Source of the DNA: an uncultured Pelagibacteraceae bacterium
GTDB taxonomy: Bacteria > Pseudomonadota > Alphaproteobacteria > Pelagibacterales > Pelagibacteraceae
DNA: 44,342 nt
NCBI GenBank assembly: GCA_902625035.1
Contig: CACNZK010000010.1
Coordinates: 1-44,342, forward strand
Reading direction: 5' to 3'
Positions 1 through 9,044 of this stretch are shown in pieces. Below the pieces are notes generated by a model that was not told the origin of the DNA, did no database searches, and saw nothing but the letters and a program-made list of their open reading frames with translations. Each line of letters begins with the position of its first letter. The first letter of the stretch is position 1. A program made the position numbers and the translations under genes.

Positions 1-2385
1 GTTCGATCTGGAGCAAGAGTTTCAATGCCAGGTATGATGGATACAATTCTAAATTTAGGAATAAATGACAAAACAGTTGTTGCTTTGGCTAACAAAACAT
101 CCAACGGAAGATTTGCGAAAGATAGCTATAGAAGATTCATACAGATGTACGGAAATGTAGTCATGGGTGTTGAAAGTTACAATTTCGAGGAATTGATAGA
201 AAATTATAAACTAACAAAAGGTGTATTGCTTGATACTGAGCTCGATGAAGAGGATTGGGATGGACTAATAAATGATTTTAAGAATGTAGTTAAAGAAAAG
301 ACCGGTAAAGATTTTCCTCAAGATGTTTATCATCAATTATTTGGGGCAATAAGTGCTGTATTTTTATCTTGGGAGAGCAAAAGAGCGAAAGTTTACAGAA
401 AATTAAATCAAATTCCTTCTGAATGGGGAACAGCTGTTAATGTTCAATCTATGGTTTTTGGAAATATGGGTAATGATTGTGCAACAGGAGTCGTCTTCAC
501 TAGAAACCCCTCAGATGGGTCTAATGATATTTATGGAGAATATTTGATTAATGCTCAGGGAGAAGATGTTGTTGCTGGAACAAGAACTCCACATTACATC
601 ACAAAGAAGGCAAGAAAAGAGGCAAAAGTTGATGATGCATCTATGGAAGAGTCGATGCCAGAAGTATATCACGAATTATATAAAATTTTAAAAAAACTAG
701 AGAAACATTATAAGGATATGCAAGATGTAGAGTTCACTGTTGAAAGTAATAAACTTTGGATATTACAAACTCGATCTGGAAAAAGAACATCAAAATCAGC
801 AGTAAAAATTGCTGTTGATATGGTTAGAGAAAAGATAATCAATAAAAACGATGCTGTTTTAAGAGTTGATCCCAACTCTTTAGACACGCTGCTACATCCT
901 ACTTTAGATGAGAAAAGTTCAATCAAAGTTATAGCAAACGGTCTTCCGGCGTCTCCTGGTGCTGTAAGTGGAAAAGTAGTTTTCAGTTCAGAGGAGGCTG
1001 AAAGATTAAATGATATGATGCAAGATACAATTTTGGTTAGAGTTGAAACTTCTCCAGAAGATATTCAAGGAATGCATGCTGCGAAGGGAATTTTAACTTC
1101 AAGAGGAGGTATGACAAGTCATGCTGCAGTTGTAGCTAGGGGAATGGGGAGACCTTGTGTTTCTGGCTCAAGTGAAATTGATATTAATTATGATAAAAAA
1201 GTTTTTAAGACATCTTCAGCTGAAATCAAAGAGGGTGAAATAATCACTATTGATGGCTCTACAGGAAGAATAATTTTAGGTATGGTTCCAACTATAAAAC
1301 CTGAGATATCAGGTGACTTTTCAAAATTAATGAGCTGGGCTGATAAAATTAGAAAACTTAAAGTAAGAACTAACTCCGAGACTCCCCTAGATACAAAAAC
1401 AGCCAGAGATTTTGGTGCAGAAGGCATTGGACTTTGTCGGACTGAGCATATGTTTTTTGATGAAGAAAGAATTTTATCTGTGCGGGAGATGATTTTATCA
1501 AAAACATTACATGATAGATCTAATGCTTTAAAAAAAATTTTACCACATCAAAAAAAAGATTTTATGGAAATATTTAAAATTATGCATGGGCTTCCGGTAA
1601 CTGTGAGATTATTAGATCCACCGCTACATGAATTTTTACCTAAATCTGATAAAGAAATTTCTGAAGTGGCTAGTGTTATTGGATCAGATAAAAAAGATAT
1701 TGAGAGCAGGATAGAGGAACTCCACGAACAAAATCCAATGTTAGGACATAGAGGTTGTAGACTTGGTATCTCATTTCCTGAAATTTATGAAATGCAATGC
1801 AGAGCAATTTTTGAGGCTCTTGCAGATCTTAAAAAAAACAAACAAAAATTTGCTTTTCCCGAGATAATGATCCCTCTAGTTTCAACTGAAGCTGAGATTA
1901 AAATAATGAAAGATTTAGTGATCAATACAGCTAGAAAAGTACAAAAAGAAAATCGAACAAAAATAGATTTTCTTGTAGGTACAATGATTGAGTTACCTAG
2001 AGCAGCAATAAAGGCCGATGATATTGCGAAACATGCTGAATTTTTTAGTTTTGGTACTAATGACTTAACTCAAACCACTTTTGGAATAAGTAGAGACGAT
2101 AGTGGTAAATTTTTAAATGACTACATAGATAATAAGATTTTTACCATTGATCCCTTTGTATCTATTGATGATGGGGTTAAAGATTTAGTTGAAATAGCAG
2201 TTTCTAAAGGAAAAAAACAAAACCAAAAAATTAAGTTAGGAATTTGTGGTGAACACGGAGGCGACCCAAAGAGTATTAAATTTTGTTCAAAAGCAGGTCT
2301 TCATTATGTATCCTGTTCACCTTATAGAGTTCCAATAGCTAGGTTAGCAGCAGCACAAGCTGAGCTTACGAAAAATAAAAATTGA
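1..2385 (+). CDS. ppdK: Pyruvate, phosphate dikinase (5'-truncated by window edge)
   Basis: Interconverts pyruvate, ATP and phosphate with PEP, AMP and pyrophosphate in the cytoplasm. The reading frame is open from base 1 and starts in the family motif VRSGARVSMPGMMD, which lies near residue 90 of known PPDKs, so roughly 90 residues are missing upstream. An ATG at 25 is internal, not the start. The swivelling phosphohistidine domain is present (GGMTSHAAVVARGMG, His codon at 1120-1122). The C-terminal TIM barrel has EGIGLCRTEHMFF, NPMLGHRGCRLG, FSFGTNDLTQTTFG and GICGEHGGDP, with the catalytic Cys at 2245-2247. The visible 794 residues plus the missing part match the usual length of about 880. 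It ends 13 bases before the convergent nadC. With PEP carboxylase in the same window it sits at the PEP-pyruvate node. Confidence 0.97.
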   Translation, partial: VRSGARVSMPGMMDTILNLGINDKTVVALANKTSNGRFAKDSYRRFIQMYGNVVMGVESYNFEELIENYKLTKGVLLDTELDEEDWDGLINDFKNVVKEKTGKDFPQDVYHQLFGAISAVFLSWESKRAKVYRKLNQIPSEWGTAVNVQSMVFGNMGNDCATGVVFTRNPSDGSNDIYGEYLINAQGEDVVAGTRTPHYITKKARKEAKVDDASMEESMPEVYHELYKILKKLEKHYKDMQDVEFTVESNKLWILQTRSGKRTSKSAVKIAVDMVREKIINKNDAVLRVDPNSLDTLLHPTLDEKSSIKVIANGLPASPGAVSGKVVFSSEEAERLNDMMQDTILVRVETSPEDIQGMHAAKGILTSRGGMTSHAAVVARGMGRPCVSGSSEIDINYDKKVFKTSSAEIKEGEIITIDGSTGRIILGMVPTIKPEISGDFSKLMSWADKIRKLKVRTNSETPLDTKTARDFGAEGIGLCRTEHMFFDEERILSVREMILSKTLHDRSNALKKILPHQKKDFMEIFKIMHGLPVTVRLLDPPLHEFLPKSDKEISEVASVIGSDKKDIESRIEELHEQNPMLGHRGCRLGISFPEIYEMQCRAIFEALADLKKNKQKFAFPEIMIPLVSTEAEIKIMKDLVINTARKVQKENRTKIDFLVGTMIELPRAAIKADDIAKHAEFFSFGTNDLTQTTFGISRDDSGKFLNDYIDNKIFTIDPFVSIDDGVKDLVEIAVSKGKKQNQKIKLGICGEHGGDPKSIKFCSKAGLHYVSCSPYRVPIARLAAAQAELTKNKN

Positions 2386-2398
2386 TAAAACTTATAAT

Positions 2399-3232
2399 CT
2401 AGATTTCTAGTTTAAAATCTATAGCTGGCGCGCTATGAGTAATGCTACCAATTGAAATTCTATCTACCCCAGTTGCAGCAACAGATTTTACATTTTTAAG
2501 ATTTATATTCCCTGAAGCTTCTGTTTCATAATATTTTTTAACAAGTTTTACACCTGCTCTAAGACTTTTAATACTCATATTATCAAACAAAATAGTATTA
2601 AATTTAAGACCAATAATCTTTTTTAGTTGCTTTAAATTATCCACTTCAACTGTAATTTTTTTTTCTTTTTTATTTTTTATTGCTAATGAAACTAATTCTT
2701 TTAAATCAGAACTAGCGATATGATTATCTTTTATCAAAAATTCATCACTTAAATTAAATCTATGATTTGTACCACCTCCTAATTTAACTGCGTATTTTTG
2801 AATAACCCTATAATTTGGTAAAGTTTTTCTGGTACAGCAAATTTTGCACTTTTTTCCAGCTAGTTTTACAAATTGATTTGTTTTTGTAGCTATACCAGAA
2901 ATATGAGATAAAAAATTTAATGCAACCCTTTCTGCAATCATTATAGAATTAGCTTTACCTTTTATTACAGCTATTATAGAATTTTTTAAAACTGTGGAGC
3001 CATCTTTTTTTTTTAATATAAACTTAATTTTTTTGTCAACTTGCTTAAAAGACTGTTTTACAAATAGTAAACCCGCAACGACTGCTTTTTGATTAGAAAT
3101 TATTTTCGCCTCAATAATTTTATTATTATTTATGAGGTTAGATGTTATGTCTCCATAAGGATACAAGTCTTCAGTTAGAGCAAGTTTTACTCTATCTTTA
3201 ATAAAAGTTTCACTTAATTTAATTTTTGACAC
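2399..3232 (-). CDS. nadC: Nicotinate-nucleotide pyrophosphorylase (quinolinate phosphoribosyltransferase)
   Basis: Converts quinolinate and PRPP to nicotinate mononucleotide in de novo NAD synthesis. The 277-residue length fits the family. Visible motifs are ERVALNFLSHISGIAT (101-116), the PRPP/quinolinate-binding TRKTLPNYR (134-142), GGGTNHR (152-158), KDNH (168-171) and a C-terminal SIGSITHSAPAIDF. The start is a GTG at 3232, because no in-frame ATG precedes the conserved N-terminus. It lies 6 bases downstream of nadA on the same strand, so the two are almost certainly co-transcribed. The usual third gene, nadB, is not here. Confidence 0.95.
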   Translation of the reverse strand: MSKIKLSETFIKDRVKLALTEDLYPYGDITSNLINNNKIIEAKIISNQKAVVAGLLFVKQSFKQVDKKIKFILKKKDGSTVLKNSIIAVIKGKANSIMIAERVALNFLSHISGIATKTNQFVKLAGKKCKICCTRKTLPNYRVIQKYAVKLGGGTNHRFNLSDEFLIKDNHIASSDLKELVSLAIKNKKEKKITVEVDNLKQLKKIIGLKFNTILFDNMSIKSLRAGVKLVKKYYETEASGNINLKNVKSVAATGVDRISIGSITHSAPAIDFKLEI

Positions 3233-3238
3233 GAAGCG

Positions 3239-4228
3239 TTATCTACCGATAGCAACCATTTTTTCTACTGACAGTCTAGCCTTATCAATTGTTTCTTGGT
3301 CCATGATAATTTCACCAGTTTCATTTTCTAAACAGTCTAAAATTTTTGGCAAAGTGATTTTCTTCATATGTGGACACATATTACATGGTCTTATAAATTC
3401 TACATTTGGATTTTCAACTTGAATGTTATCACTCATTGAACATTCAGTTACCATCATTACTTTTTTAGGTTGCTTGTCTCTAACATAATTAATCATCCCT
3501 GATGTTGATCCCGCAAAATCACTTGCCTTAATTACCTCTGGTGGACATTCAGGGTGCGCAATTATTTTAATTCCAGGATTGTTTTTTCTTATATTCTTAA
3601 TTTCCTTTTCATTGAATTGATCATGAACGATGCAAATTCCTTTCCATGAGATAATTTCAACATCAGTTTGTGATGCAACATATTTAGCTAAATAGTCATC
3701 AGGTAAAAAAATAACTTTTTTAACACCTAAAGATTTTACAATTTTAACTGCATTAGCAGAAGTACAACATACATCTGTTTCCGCTTTAACATCAGCAGAT
3801 GTATTGACATAAGAGACAACTGGGACACCCGGATACTTTTCTTTTAACAACCTGACATCTTTACCTGTGACTGAAGAGGATAATGAACAACCTGCTTTCA
3901 TATCTGGTAACAAAACTTTTTTATTTGGACTCATTAACTTTGCAGTTTCTGCCATAAAGTGGACTCCAGCCATAACAATTATTTCAGCCGAGGTTTTTGA
4001 TGCTTCTACAGCAAGAGCTAAAGAGTCTGCAGAAAAATCTGCAATGCCATGATAAATTTCTGGAGTCTGGTAGTTATGCGCAAGTATTACAGCATTCTTT
4101 TCTTTTTTTAATTTATTAATCTTATGAATATAAGGAGCGTGAACTGCCCACTCGATTTCAGGCATTACCTTAGAAATCTTTTGATAAATTTGATCAGTTG
4201 CTAATTTAACTTCTCTATTAAATTCCAT
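3239..4228 (-). CDS. nadA: Quinolinate synthase
   Basis: Condenses iminoaspartate with dihydroxyacetone phosphate to quinolinate; an oxygen-sensitive [4Fe-4S] enzyme. The 329-residue protein has the family signatures AVILAHNYQTPEIY (46-59), MAGVHFMAETAK and HPECPPEV. The three likely cluster ligands are Cys114 (KAGCSLSS), Cys199 (WKGICIVHDQF) and Cys285 (CNMCPHMK); their spacing matches characterised NadA proteins. The ATG at 4228 is the natural start. It is first in the nadA-nadC unit. The 57 bases upstream are shared with the promoter of the divergent tRNA-Leu gene. Confidence 0.96.
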   Translation of the reverse strand: MEFNREVKLATDQIYQKISKVMPEIEWAVHAPYIHKINKLKKEKNAVILAHNYQTPEIYHGIADFSADSLALAVEASKTSAEIIVMAGVHFMAETAKLMSPNKKVLLPDMKAGCSLSSSVTGKDVRLLKEKYPGVPVVSYVNTSADVKAETDVCCTSANAVKIVKSLGVKKVIFLPDDYLAKYVASQTDVEIISWKGICIVHDQFNEKEIKNIRKNNPGIKIIAHPECPPEVIKASDFAGSTSGMINYVRDKQPKKVMMVTECSMSDNIQVENPNVEFIRPCNMCPHMKKITLPKILDCLENETGEIIMDQETIDKARLSVEKMVAIGR

Positions 4229-4245
4229 AATTAAAATTTATCAAT

Positions 4246-4274
4246 TTGAAACCCACTTGTCATTGATTTAATAT
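4246..4274 (+). promoter_or_regulatory. Sigma-70-type promoter of tRNA-Leu
   Basis: A TTGAAA box at 4246-4251 and a TAATAT box at 4269-4274 are separated by exactly 17 bases. Transcription would start close to 4281, only a few bases before the tRNA 5' end at 4286. Read from sequence only; the start site is inferred. Confidence 0.6.
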
Positions 4275-4285
4275 GGGTCATAATT

Positions 4286-4371
4286 GCGGCCATGCTGAAA
4301 TTGGTAGACAGGCACGGTTGAGGGCCGTGTGGACCTAGTCCATGAGAGTTCGAGTCTCTCTGGCCGCACCA
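4286..4371 (+). tRNA. tRNA-Leu (anticodon GAG), CCA encoded
   Basis: An 86-base class II tRNA. The acceptor stem GCGGCCA (4286-4292) pairs with TGGCCGC (4361-4367), followed by discriminator A and an encoded CCA (4369-4371). The anticodon stem CACGG/CCGTG encloses the loop TTGAGGG, giving anticodon GAG at 4320-4322, which reads CUC/CUU leucine codons. A variable arm lies between the anticodon and T arms, as expected for leucine, and the T loop contains TTCGAGT. It ends 5 bases before the convergent ygfZ-like gene. Confidence 0.96.
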
Positions 4372-4375
4372 AAAC

Positions 4376-5263
4376 TTAAATCTTTAGCCATTCAGGTATA
4401 AATATTTTGAATAATCCATTTTTACTTTTTAATGTGATATCTTTATTGAAATTTTCATTTAAAAATTTAATTAATGCAAATGGATATTCTTCATTAATTA
4501 ATATTTTTCCAATTTCAACATCATTACAATATACTGTTTCGTCTTCTTCAAGTTTTCCATTAATTATCTCAACTGGCAATAATCTTTTAGAAAGTTTATT
4601 TTTAAGTTTTATTCTAGCGGTGTTTTCCTGTCCTACGTAACATCCTTTTTTAAAATCAATACCATTGAGTTCTTCAAAATTACACTCAATACCGAATAAT
4701 TTATTTTTTAACTTATTTAAATTCTTTGGAACAATTCCAAGTTTATAGCTTTGATAATAATAGTCTTCAATTCTATCATCTTTTAATTCAAGTTTTTTAA
4801 GAGACAAATAAAGTTTTTCTAAATTAATTATTAATCTAGCACCTAAATTTTTATTTCTTGGATCTAGAACTATTGGATCTTCTCTATATCTTATTGTAAA
4901 ACCAAGAATATCTTTTGAGTTATGTATTGATAGATATTTTTCATAACTGAAACTTGCAACAACAAATTCATTGCTAAGATTAAGAATTTCTACCTTTGAT
5001 CTTATTTTATATAGATTTAATTGTTTAAGTATTTCCTCAGATTGAGATTTCTCACAATCAATAAAAAAACCTGATTTATGCTTAACAATTATGAACTCAT
5101 AAAGAAATTTACCTTGAGGAGTTAACAATGAGGCAAAACAACTTGAATTATCTGTTACTTTATTAATGTCATTGCTAATTAAATTTTGCAAAAAATCTTT
5201 GGCATCTTGGCCATTTACGTAAAGTATAGCTCTATCTTTTAATATATAAACACTATTATTCAT
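4376..5263 (-). CDS. ygfZ: YgfZ/GcvT-like folate-binding protein (Fe-S cluster repair/maturation)
   Basis: A 295-residue member of the YgfZ branch of the aminomethyltransferase (GcvT) fold, which in bacteria binds folate and helps maintain some Fe-S enzymes. The diagnostic C-terminal signature FKKGCYVGQENTAR is present, with the conserved cysteine, and the N-terminus has the typical RAILYVNGQDAKDFLQNLIS. I chose the ATG at 5263. A longer frame to 5326 would run across the divergent pyrC start at 5307 and add about 21 residues unlike the family. Convergent with tRNA-Leu. The neighbour nadA encodes an Fe-S enzyme, but a link is only a guess. Confidence 0.88.
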   Translation of the reverse strand: MNNSVYILKDRAILYVNGQDAKDFLQNLISNDINKVTDNSSCFASLLTPQGKFLYEFIIVKHKSGFFIDCEKSQSEEILKQLNLYKIRSKVEILNLSNEFVVASFSYEKYLSIHNSKDILGFTIRYREDPIVLDPRNKNLGARLIINLEKLYLSLKKLELKDDRIEDYYYQSYKLGIVPKNLNKLKNKLFGIECNFEELNGIDFKKGCYVGQENTARIKLKNKLSKRLLPVEIINGKLEEDETVYCNDVEIGKILINEEYPFALIKFLNENFNKDITLKSKNGLFKIFIPEWLKI

Positions 5264-5306
5264 ATTTGATTGATTGTTAAATTTAATATAATAACTTTTT
5301 TCACAA

Positions 5307-6614
5307 ATGTTAGATCTAATAATCAAAAATGGTCAGTGTTATATCAATGGAAAACTAGATGAAAAGGATATTGCTGTTAAAGACGGTAAAATATTAAAGA
5401 TTGGTGAAATATCAGAGGAAGCAAAAGAAGTTTACGATGCCAAAAATCAAATAACCTTGCCTGGCTGTATAGATACTCAGACTCATTTTAGAGAGCCAGG
5501 TTCTACAGATACAGAGGATCTTAACTCTGGAAGTAGAGCAGCAGTAGCTGGAGGAATCACTGCAGTATTTGAAATGCCAAACACTAACCCTCCAACCTCA
5601 AATTTAGAAGAATTTCAAAGAAAGTTAGATCTTGCAAAAAATAGAATGTATTGCAATTACGCTTTCTATTTTGGTGCGACCGCAGGCAATGTAACTCAAC
5701 TTGCAGAATTAAAAAATTTAGAAGGATGTTGTGGGATTAAATTGTTTGTTGGCTCCTCAACAGGCAATCTCCTAGTAGCATTAGAGGATGATATTGATAA
5801 AGTTTTTCAAAATAGTTCGAAGGTGGTAGCTGTTCACTCAGAGGATGAAGAAATATTAAATAAGAATAAAAAATTAATTAAAAAAGGTGATGTGCATTCT
5901 CATCCTATTTGGAGAAGTGAGGAGTGTGCAATTTCTTCCACTAGAAGAATAGTTAGACTTGCAAAAAAATATAATAAGAAAGCTCACGTATTACATATTA
6001 CTACTAAACAAGAAGTAGATTTTTTATCCCAACACAAAGGTAATATTACATTTGAAATTACACCACAACATTTAACAATCTATGCACCTGATTGTTATGA
6101 TAAACTTGGAACTTACGCTCAGATGAATCCACCAATAAGAGATAAGTCTCATTATGATCGATTGTGGTATGCGGTAAGAAATAATTTAAATGATACAATT
6201 GGATCAGATCACGCACCACATTTAAAGGTTAATAAAGATAAAGAGTACCCAAATTCTCCGTCAGGTATGCCAGGTGTCCAAACACTTATGCCAGTAATGT
6301 TAGATCATGTTAATCATGGAAAATTATCACTCACTCAACTAATAAATTTGGTATGTGAAAATCCAATAAAAATATTTGGGATACAGAACAAAGGATTTAT
6401 TAAAGAAGGATATGACGCTGACTTTACTATTGTTGATATGAATAAGAAAATAACAATTAAAAATAAGAATATAGAAAGTAAATGTGGATGGTCACCTTTT
6501 AATGATGTTGAATTTAAAGGAACACCAGTAGCAACAATAATCTCTGGTAAAATAAAGATGAGGGATGGGAAGATTTTAGGTGATCCTGAGGGCACCCCTT
6601 TAAAATTTAGTTAA
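5307..6614 (+). CDS. pyrC: Dihydroorotase (class I, pyrC type)
   Basis: Cyclises carbamoyl-aspartate to dihydroorotate in pyrimidine synthesis. The 435 residues carry the amidohydrolase pattern: DTQTHFREPGSTDTED near residue 57, EMPNTNPPTS, the putative carboxylated lysine in GIKLFVGSSTGNL, AVHSEDEE, AHVLHITT and the catalytic GSDHAPH near residue 305. The C-terminus has KGFIKEGYDADFTIVD. The first His of the usual metal-binding HxH is Gln (TQTHF), a substitution I believe occurs in related alphaproteobacterial sequences. Allantoinase or hydantoinase is possible but FREPG and MPNTNPP favour dihydroorotase. Divergent from the ygfZ-like gene and convergent (8-base overlap) with the SMR gene. 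Confidence 0.9.
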   Translation: MLDLIIKNGQCYINGKLDEKDIAVKDGKILKIGEISEEAKEVYDAKNQITLPGCIDTQTHFREPGSTDTEDLNSGSRAAVAGGITAVFEMPNTNPPTSNLEEFQRKLDLAKNRMYCNYAFYFGATAGNVTQLAELKNLEGCCGIKLFVGSSTGNLLVALEDDIDKVFQNSSKVVAVHSEDEEILNKNKKLIKKGDVHSHPIWRSEECAISSTRRIVRLAKKYNKKAHVLHITTKQEVDFLSQHKGNITFEITPQHLTIYAPDCYDKLGTYAQMNPPIRDKSHYDRLWYAVRNNLNDTIGSDHAPHLKVNKDKEYPNSPSGMPGVQTLMPVMLDHVNHGKLSLTQLINLVCENPIKIFGIQNKGFIKEGYDADFTIVDMNKKITIKNKNIESKCGWSPFNDVEFKGTPVATIISGKIKMRDGKILGDPEGTPLKFS

Positions 6615-6939
6615 TTTTTACAGTAAAACTATTAACCAGTATAACACCAACAACAATGAGGAATAACCCGGCAATAGCTTGCCAAGCTAAAGTTTGTTTA
6701 AAAAAGAAATATCCAAGCAATGCAATCGTAAAAACCCCTAGACCGCTCCAAGTAGCGTAAACGATTGCAATTGGGAGTTTATCCATAACAAAAGTCATCA
6801 AATAGAAAGACACTAAATAGAATATTGTTAGACAAACTGTTGGAATAACCTTCGTAAAATTTTGTGAAACTGGCAATAACATTGTTCCAGCCACCTCACA
6901 AAATATAGCGATAAGTAAAAAAGAGTATGTTTTAACCAT
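6607..6939 (-). CDS. Small multidrug resistance (SMR/EmrE-family) transporter
   Basis: A 110-residue inner-membrane protein with four predicted helices, the normal SMR size. The family's essential membrane glutamate is visible in FCEVAGT (about residue 14), and helix 3 has the YATWSGLG motif. SMR proteins exchange protons for cationic drugs, guanidinium or related amines; the substrate here cannot be told. The ATG at 6939 puts Glu at the canonical position; an upstream ATG at 6960 would add 7 residues. The start overlaps the end of the upstream acyl-CoA synthetase gene by 8 bases, so translation is probably coupled. Confidence 0.9.
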   Translation of the reverse strand: MVKTYSFLLIAIFCEVAGTMLLPVSQNFTKVIPTVCLTIFYLVSFYLMTFVMDKLPIAIVYATWSGLGVFTIALLGYFFFKQTLAWQAIAGLFLIVVGVILVNSFTVKIN

Positions 6940-8833
6940 TATTAAGTATTTTATTGTCAATTAAGTCTTGTTTGATCTCATCAAGAATTGCAGGATCATC
7001 AATTGTTGGAGGCATTTTATACTCAACATTATCAGCAATTTTTCTAATTGTTCCTCTCAAGATTTTTCCAGATCTTGTTTTTGGAAGTCTTTTAATAACT
7101 ATTGCAACTTTAAATGCAGCTACTGGACCAATTTTTTCTCTTACCATTTGAATACATTCTTTGGAAATTGTTTCATTATCTTTATCAACTCCAGCTTTTA
7201 AAACAATTAATCCTATGGGTAATTGCCCTTTTAATTTATCTGCAATACCTAGAACTGCGCACTCAGCTACTGATTGATGTTCAGACAAAACCTCTTCAAT
7301 GGCACCAGTTGATAATCTATGGCCAGCAACATTGATGATATCGTCAGTTCTAGACATAATCCAGATATAGCCATCCTCATCAATGTGACCTGCATCATAA
7401 GTTTGATAGTAACCCTCATAGTTTGACATATAATTTTCTTTGTATCTTTGATCTGCATTCCAAAGAGTAGGAAATGTTCCAGGAGGTAAAGGTAATTTAA
7501 CAACGATATCTCCCATTTCATTTGGTTTAGCCAAAGTTTGATCTGACTTGATAATTTTTACATCATAACCCGGGACTGCTTTACATGCAGAACCATATTT
7601 TGTTTTCATCATTTCAATTCCTGTGCAATTTGAGCTTATTGCCCAACTTGTTTCAGTTTGCCACCAATGATCTATCACTGGAACTTTTAGTAAATTCTCT
7701 GCCCATTTAATTGTATCTGGATCTGCTCTTTCACCGGCAAGAAACAAACTCTCAAAATTACTTAGATCATATTTAGAGAAGAATTTTCCCTCAGGATCTT
7801 CTTTTTTAATTGCTCTGAATGCGGTTGGAGCTGTAAATAAAGATTTTACTTTGTAATCAGAAATGATTTTCCAGAAAGCCCCTGCATCAGGTGTGCCTAC
7901 AGGTTTTCCCTCGAACAAAACAGTTGTGCATCCTTTAAACAATGGAGCATAAACTATGTATGAATGACCAACAATCCAACCAATATCACTTGCTGACCAC
8001 CAAATATCTCCCTCATCAATGTTATAGATATTCTTCATCGTCCATTTCAAAGCTACTATGTGACCTCCAATGTCTCTTACAATTCCCTTGGGTGTTCCTG
8101 TGGTGCCCGAAGTATAAAGTATGTAGGCAAACTCATTTGAATTCATTTCAACACAATCAGTATCTTTTGCATTAGTCAGTGCCTCATCCCAACTAATTTC
8201 ATTAGGTGCATTTAATTTAACTTCATGACCTTTTCTTTGAAATAAAATCATCTTACTTACTTTATGATTGGCTAGTTTTACAGCTTCATCGACCAATGGC
8301 TTATATTCAACCGTTCGTCCAGGTTCAAAACCACACGATGCTGTCACAAGTATCTTAGCTTTACTGTCATCTATTCTGCTTGCAAGTTCATTTGATGCAA
8401 ATCCACCAAAAACAACTGAGTGAACTGCTCCAATTCTTCCACAAGCAAGCATTGCAATGACTGCTTCAGGGATCATTGGCATATAAATTATTACTCTATC
8501 ACCTTTTCCAACGCCTTGATTTAATAATGCTCCAGCAAATTTAGAAACTTTTGATCTTAATTCTTCATAGGTCAGCTTAGTTTTGTTACCTGTGATGGGA
8601 CTATCGTAAATAAGTGCAGTTTTTTTACCTTGATCTTTATCAATATGAACATCCAATGCATTGTAGCAAGTGTTTGTAACTCCATCTTCAAACCATTTGT
8701 AAAAAGGAGGGTTAGACTTGTTCAAAATTTTTGATGGTTTTTTAAACCAAAAGATATCTTCAGATGCATGTTTCCAGAAATTTTCTGGATCTTCGATTGA
8801 TTTCCTATATATGTCTTGGAATTTATCTGACAT
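6932..8833 (-). CDS. prpE: Propionate/acetate-CoA ligase (PrpE/ACSS3 branch)
   Basis: AMP-forming acyl-CoA synthetase that activates a short-chain acid through an acyl-adenylate. The 633 residues show VVFGGFASNELASRIDD, the P-loop YTSGTTGTPKG, DIGWIVGHSYIVYAPL, the adenylate-binding WWQTETSW, RTDDIINVAGHRLSTGAIEE and the C-terminal catalytic lysine in LPKTRSGKILR. Several blocks (SRPPF-like N-terminus, CGFEPGRTVEYKPLVDEA, TIDDPAILDEI at the end) follow PrpE rather than AcsA. Propionate or acetate is therefore likely, but specificity is not proven. First gene of a two-gene unit with the SMR transporter, transcribed away from proteorhodopsin. Confidence 0.9.
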   Translation of the reverse strand: MSDKFQDIYRKSIEDPENFWKHASEDIFWFKKPSKILNKSNPPFYKWFEDGVTNTCYNALDVHIDKDQGKKTALIYDSPITGNKTKLTYEELRSKVSKFAGALLNQGVGKGDRVIIYMPMIPEAVIAMLACGRIGAVHSVVFGGFASNELASRIDDSKAKILVTASCGFEPGRTVEYKPLVDEAVKLANHKVSKMILFQRKGHEVKLNAPNEISWDEALTNAKDTDCVEMNSNEFAYILYTSGTTGTPKGIVRDIGGHIVALKWTMKNIYNIDEGDIWWSASDIGWIVGHSYIVYAPLFKGCTTVLFEGKPVGTPDAGAFWKIISDYKVKSLFTAPTAFRAIKKEDPEGKFFSKYDLSNFESLFLAGERADPDTIKWAENLLKVPVIDHWWQTETSWAISSNCTGIEMMKTKYGSACKAVPGYDVKIIKSDQTLAKPNEMGDIVVKLPLPPGTFPTLWNADQRYKENYMSNYEGYYQTYDAGHIDEDGYIWIMSRTDDIINVAGHRLSTGAIEEVLSEHQSVAECAVLGIADKLKGQLPIGLIVLKAGVDKDNETISKECIQMVREKIGPVAAFKVAIVIKRLPKTRSGKILRGTIRKIADNVEYKMPPTIDDPAILDEIKQDLIDNKILNNG

Positions 8834-8976
8834 AATAATGTTGATTCGTTAGTTAATTTATTGTGGTTTTTAAATCACAAATTGTATTTAATTTTAAAAA
8901 ACGAGTAAAATCAATGTAAATTAATGACAATTATGTCTTCTAATAAGTGTTTTTATTTGGTATTTAACCACAACTT

Positions 8977-9014
8977 TTGCTTAGGGAAGCCTAAGCTTAG
9001 TTTATATAAACTAA
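8977..9014 (+). promoter_or_regulatory. Candidate proteorhodopsin promoter with two abutting inverted repeats
   Basis: In the 211-base gap between prpE and proteorhodopsin, a TTGCTT box (8977-8982) and a TTTATA box (9001-9006) are 18 bases apart. An inverted repeat GCTTAGG-GAAG-CCTAAGC (8979-8996) fills the spacer. It abuts a perfect 18-base palindrome TTAGTTTATATAAACTAA (8997-9014) that covers the -10. The arrangement resembles an operator over a promoter, though the palindrome may partly reflect AT-rich -10 sequence. The rest of the gap shows no gene that I can support. Confidence 0.5.
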
Positions 9015-9031
9015 AGTAAAAACTAACTAAA

Positions 9032-9038
9032 GAGGGAG
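9032..9038 (+). promoter_or_regulatory. Strong Shine-Dalgarno of proteorhodopsin
   Basis: GAGGGAG ends 6 bases before the ATG at 9045. It is one of the best ribosome binding sites in the window, where most genes have weak or no visible site, and fits a highly expressed protein. Confidence 0.7.
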
Positions 9039-9044
9039 TTTTTT

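Noticed and set aside
7942..8175. Small open frames on the plus strand inside the PrpE-type gene (also 6954-7335)
   Set aside because: Out-of-frame shadows of a clearly conserved minus-strand gene; composition is His/Gln/Leu-rich with no domain.
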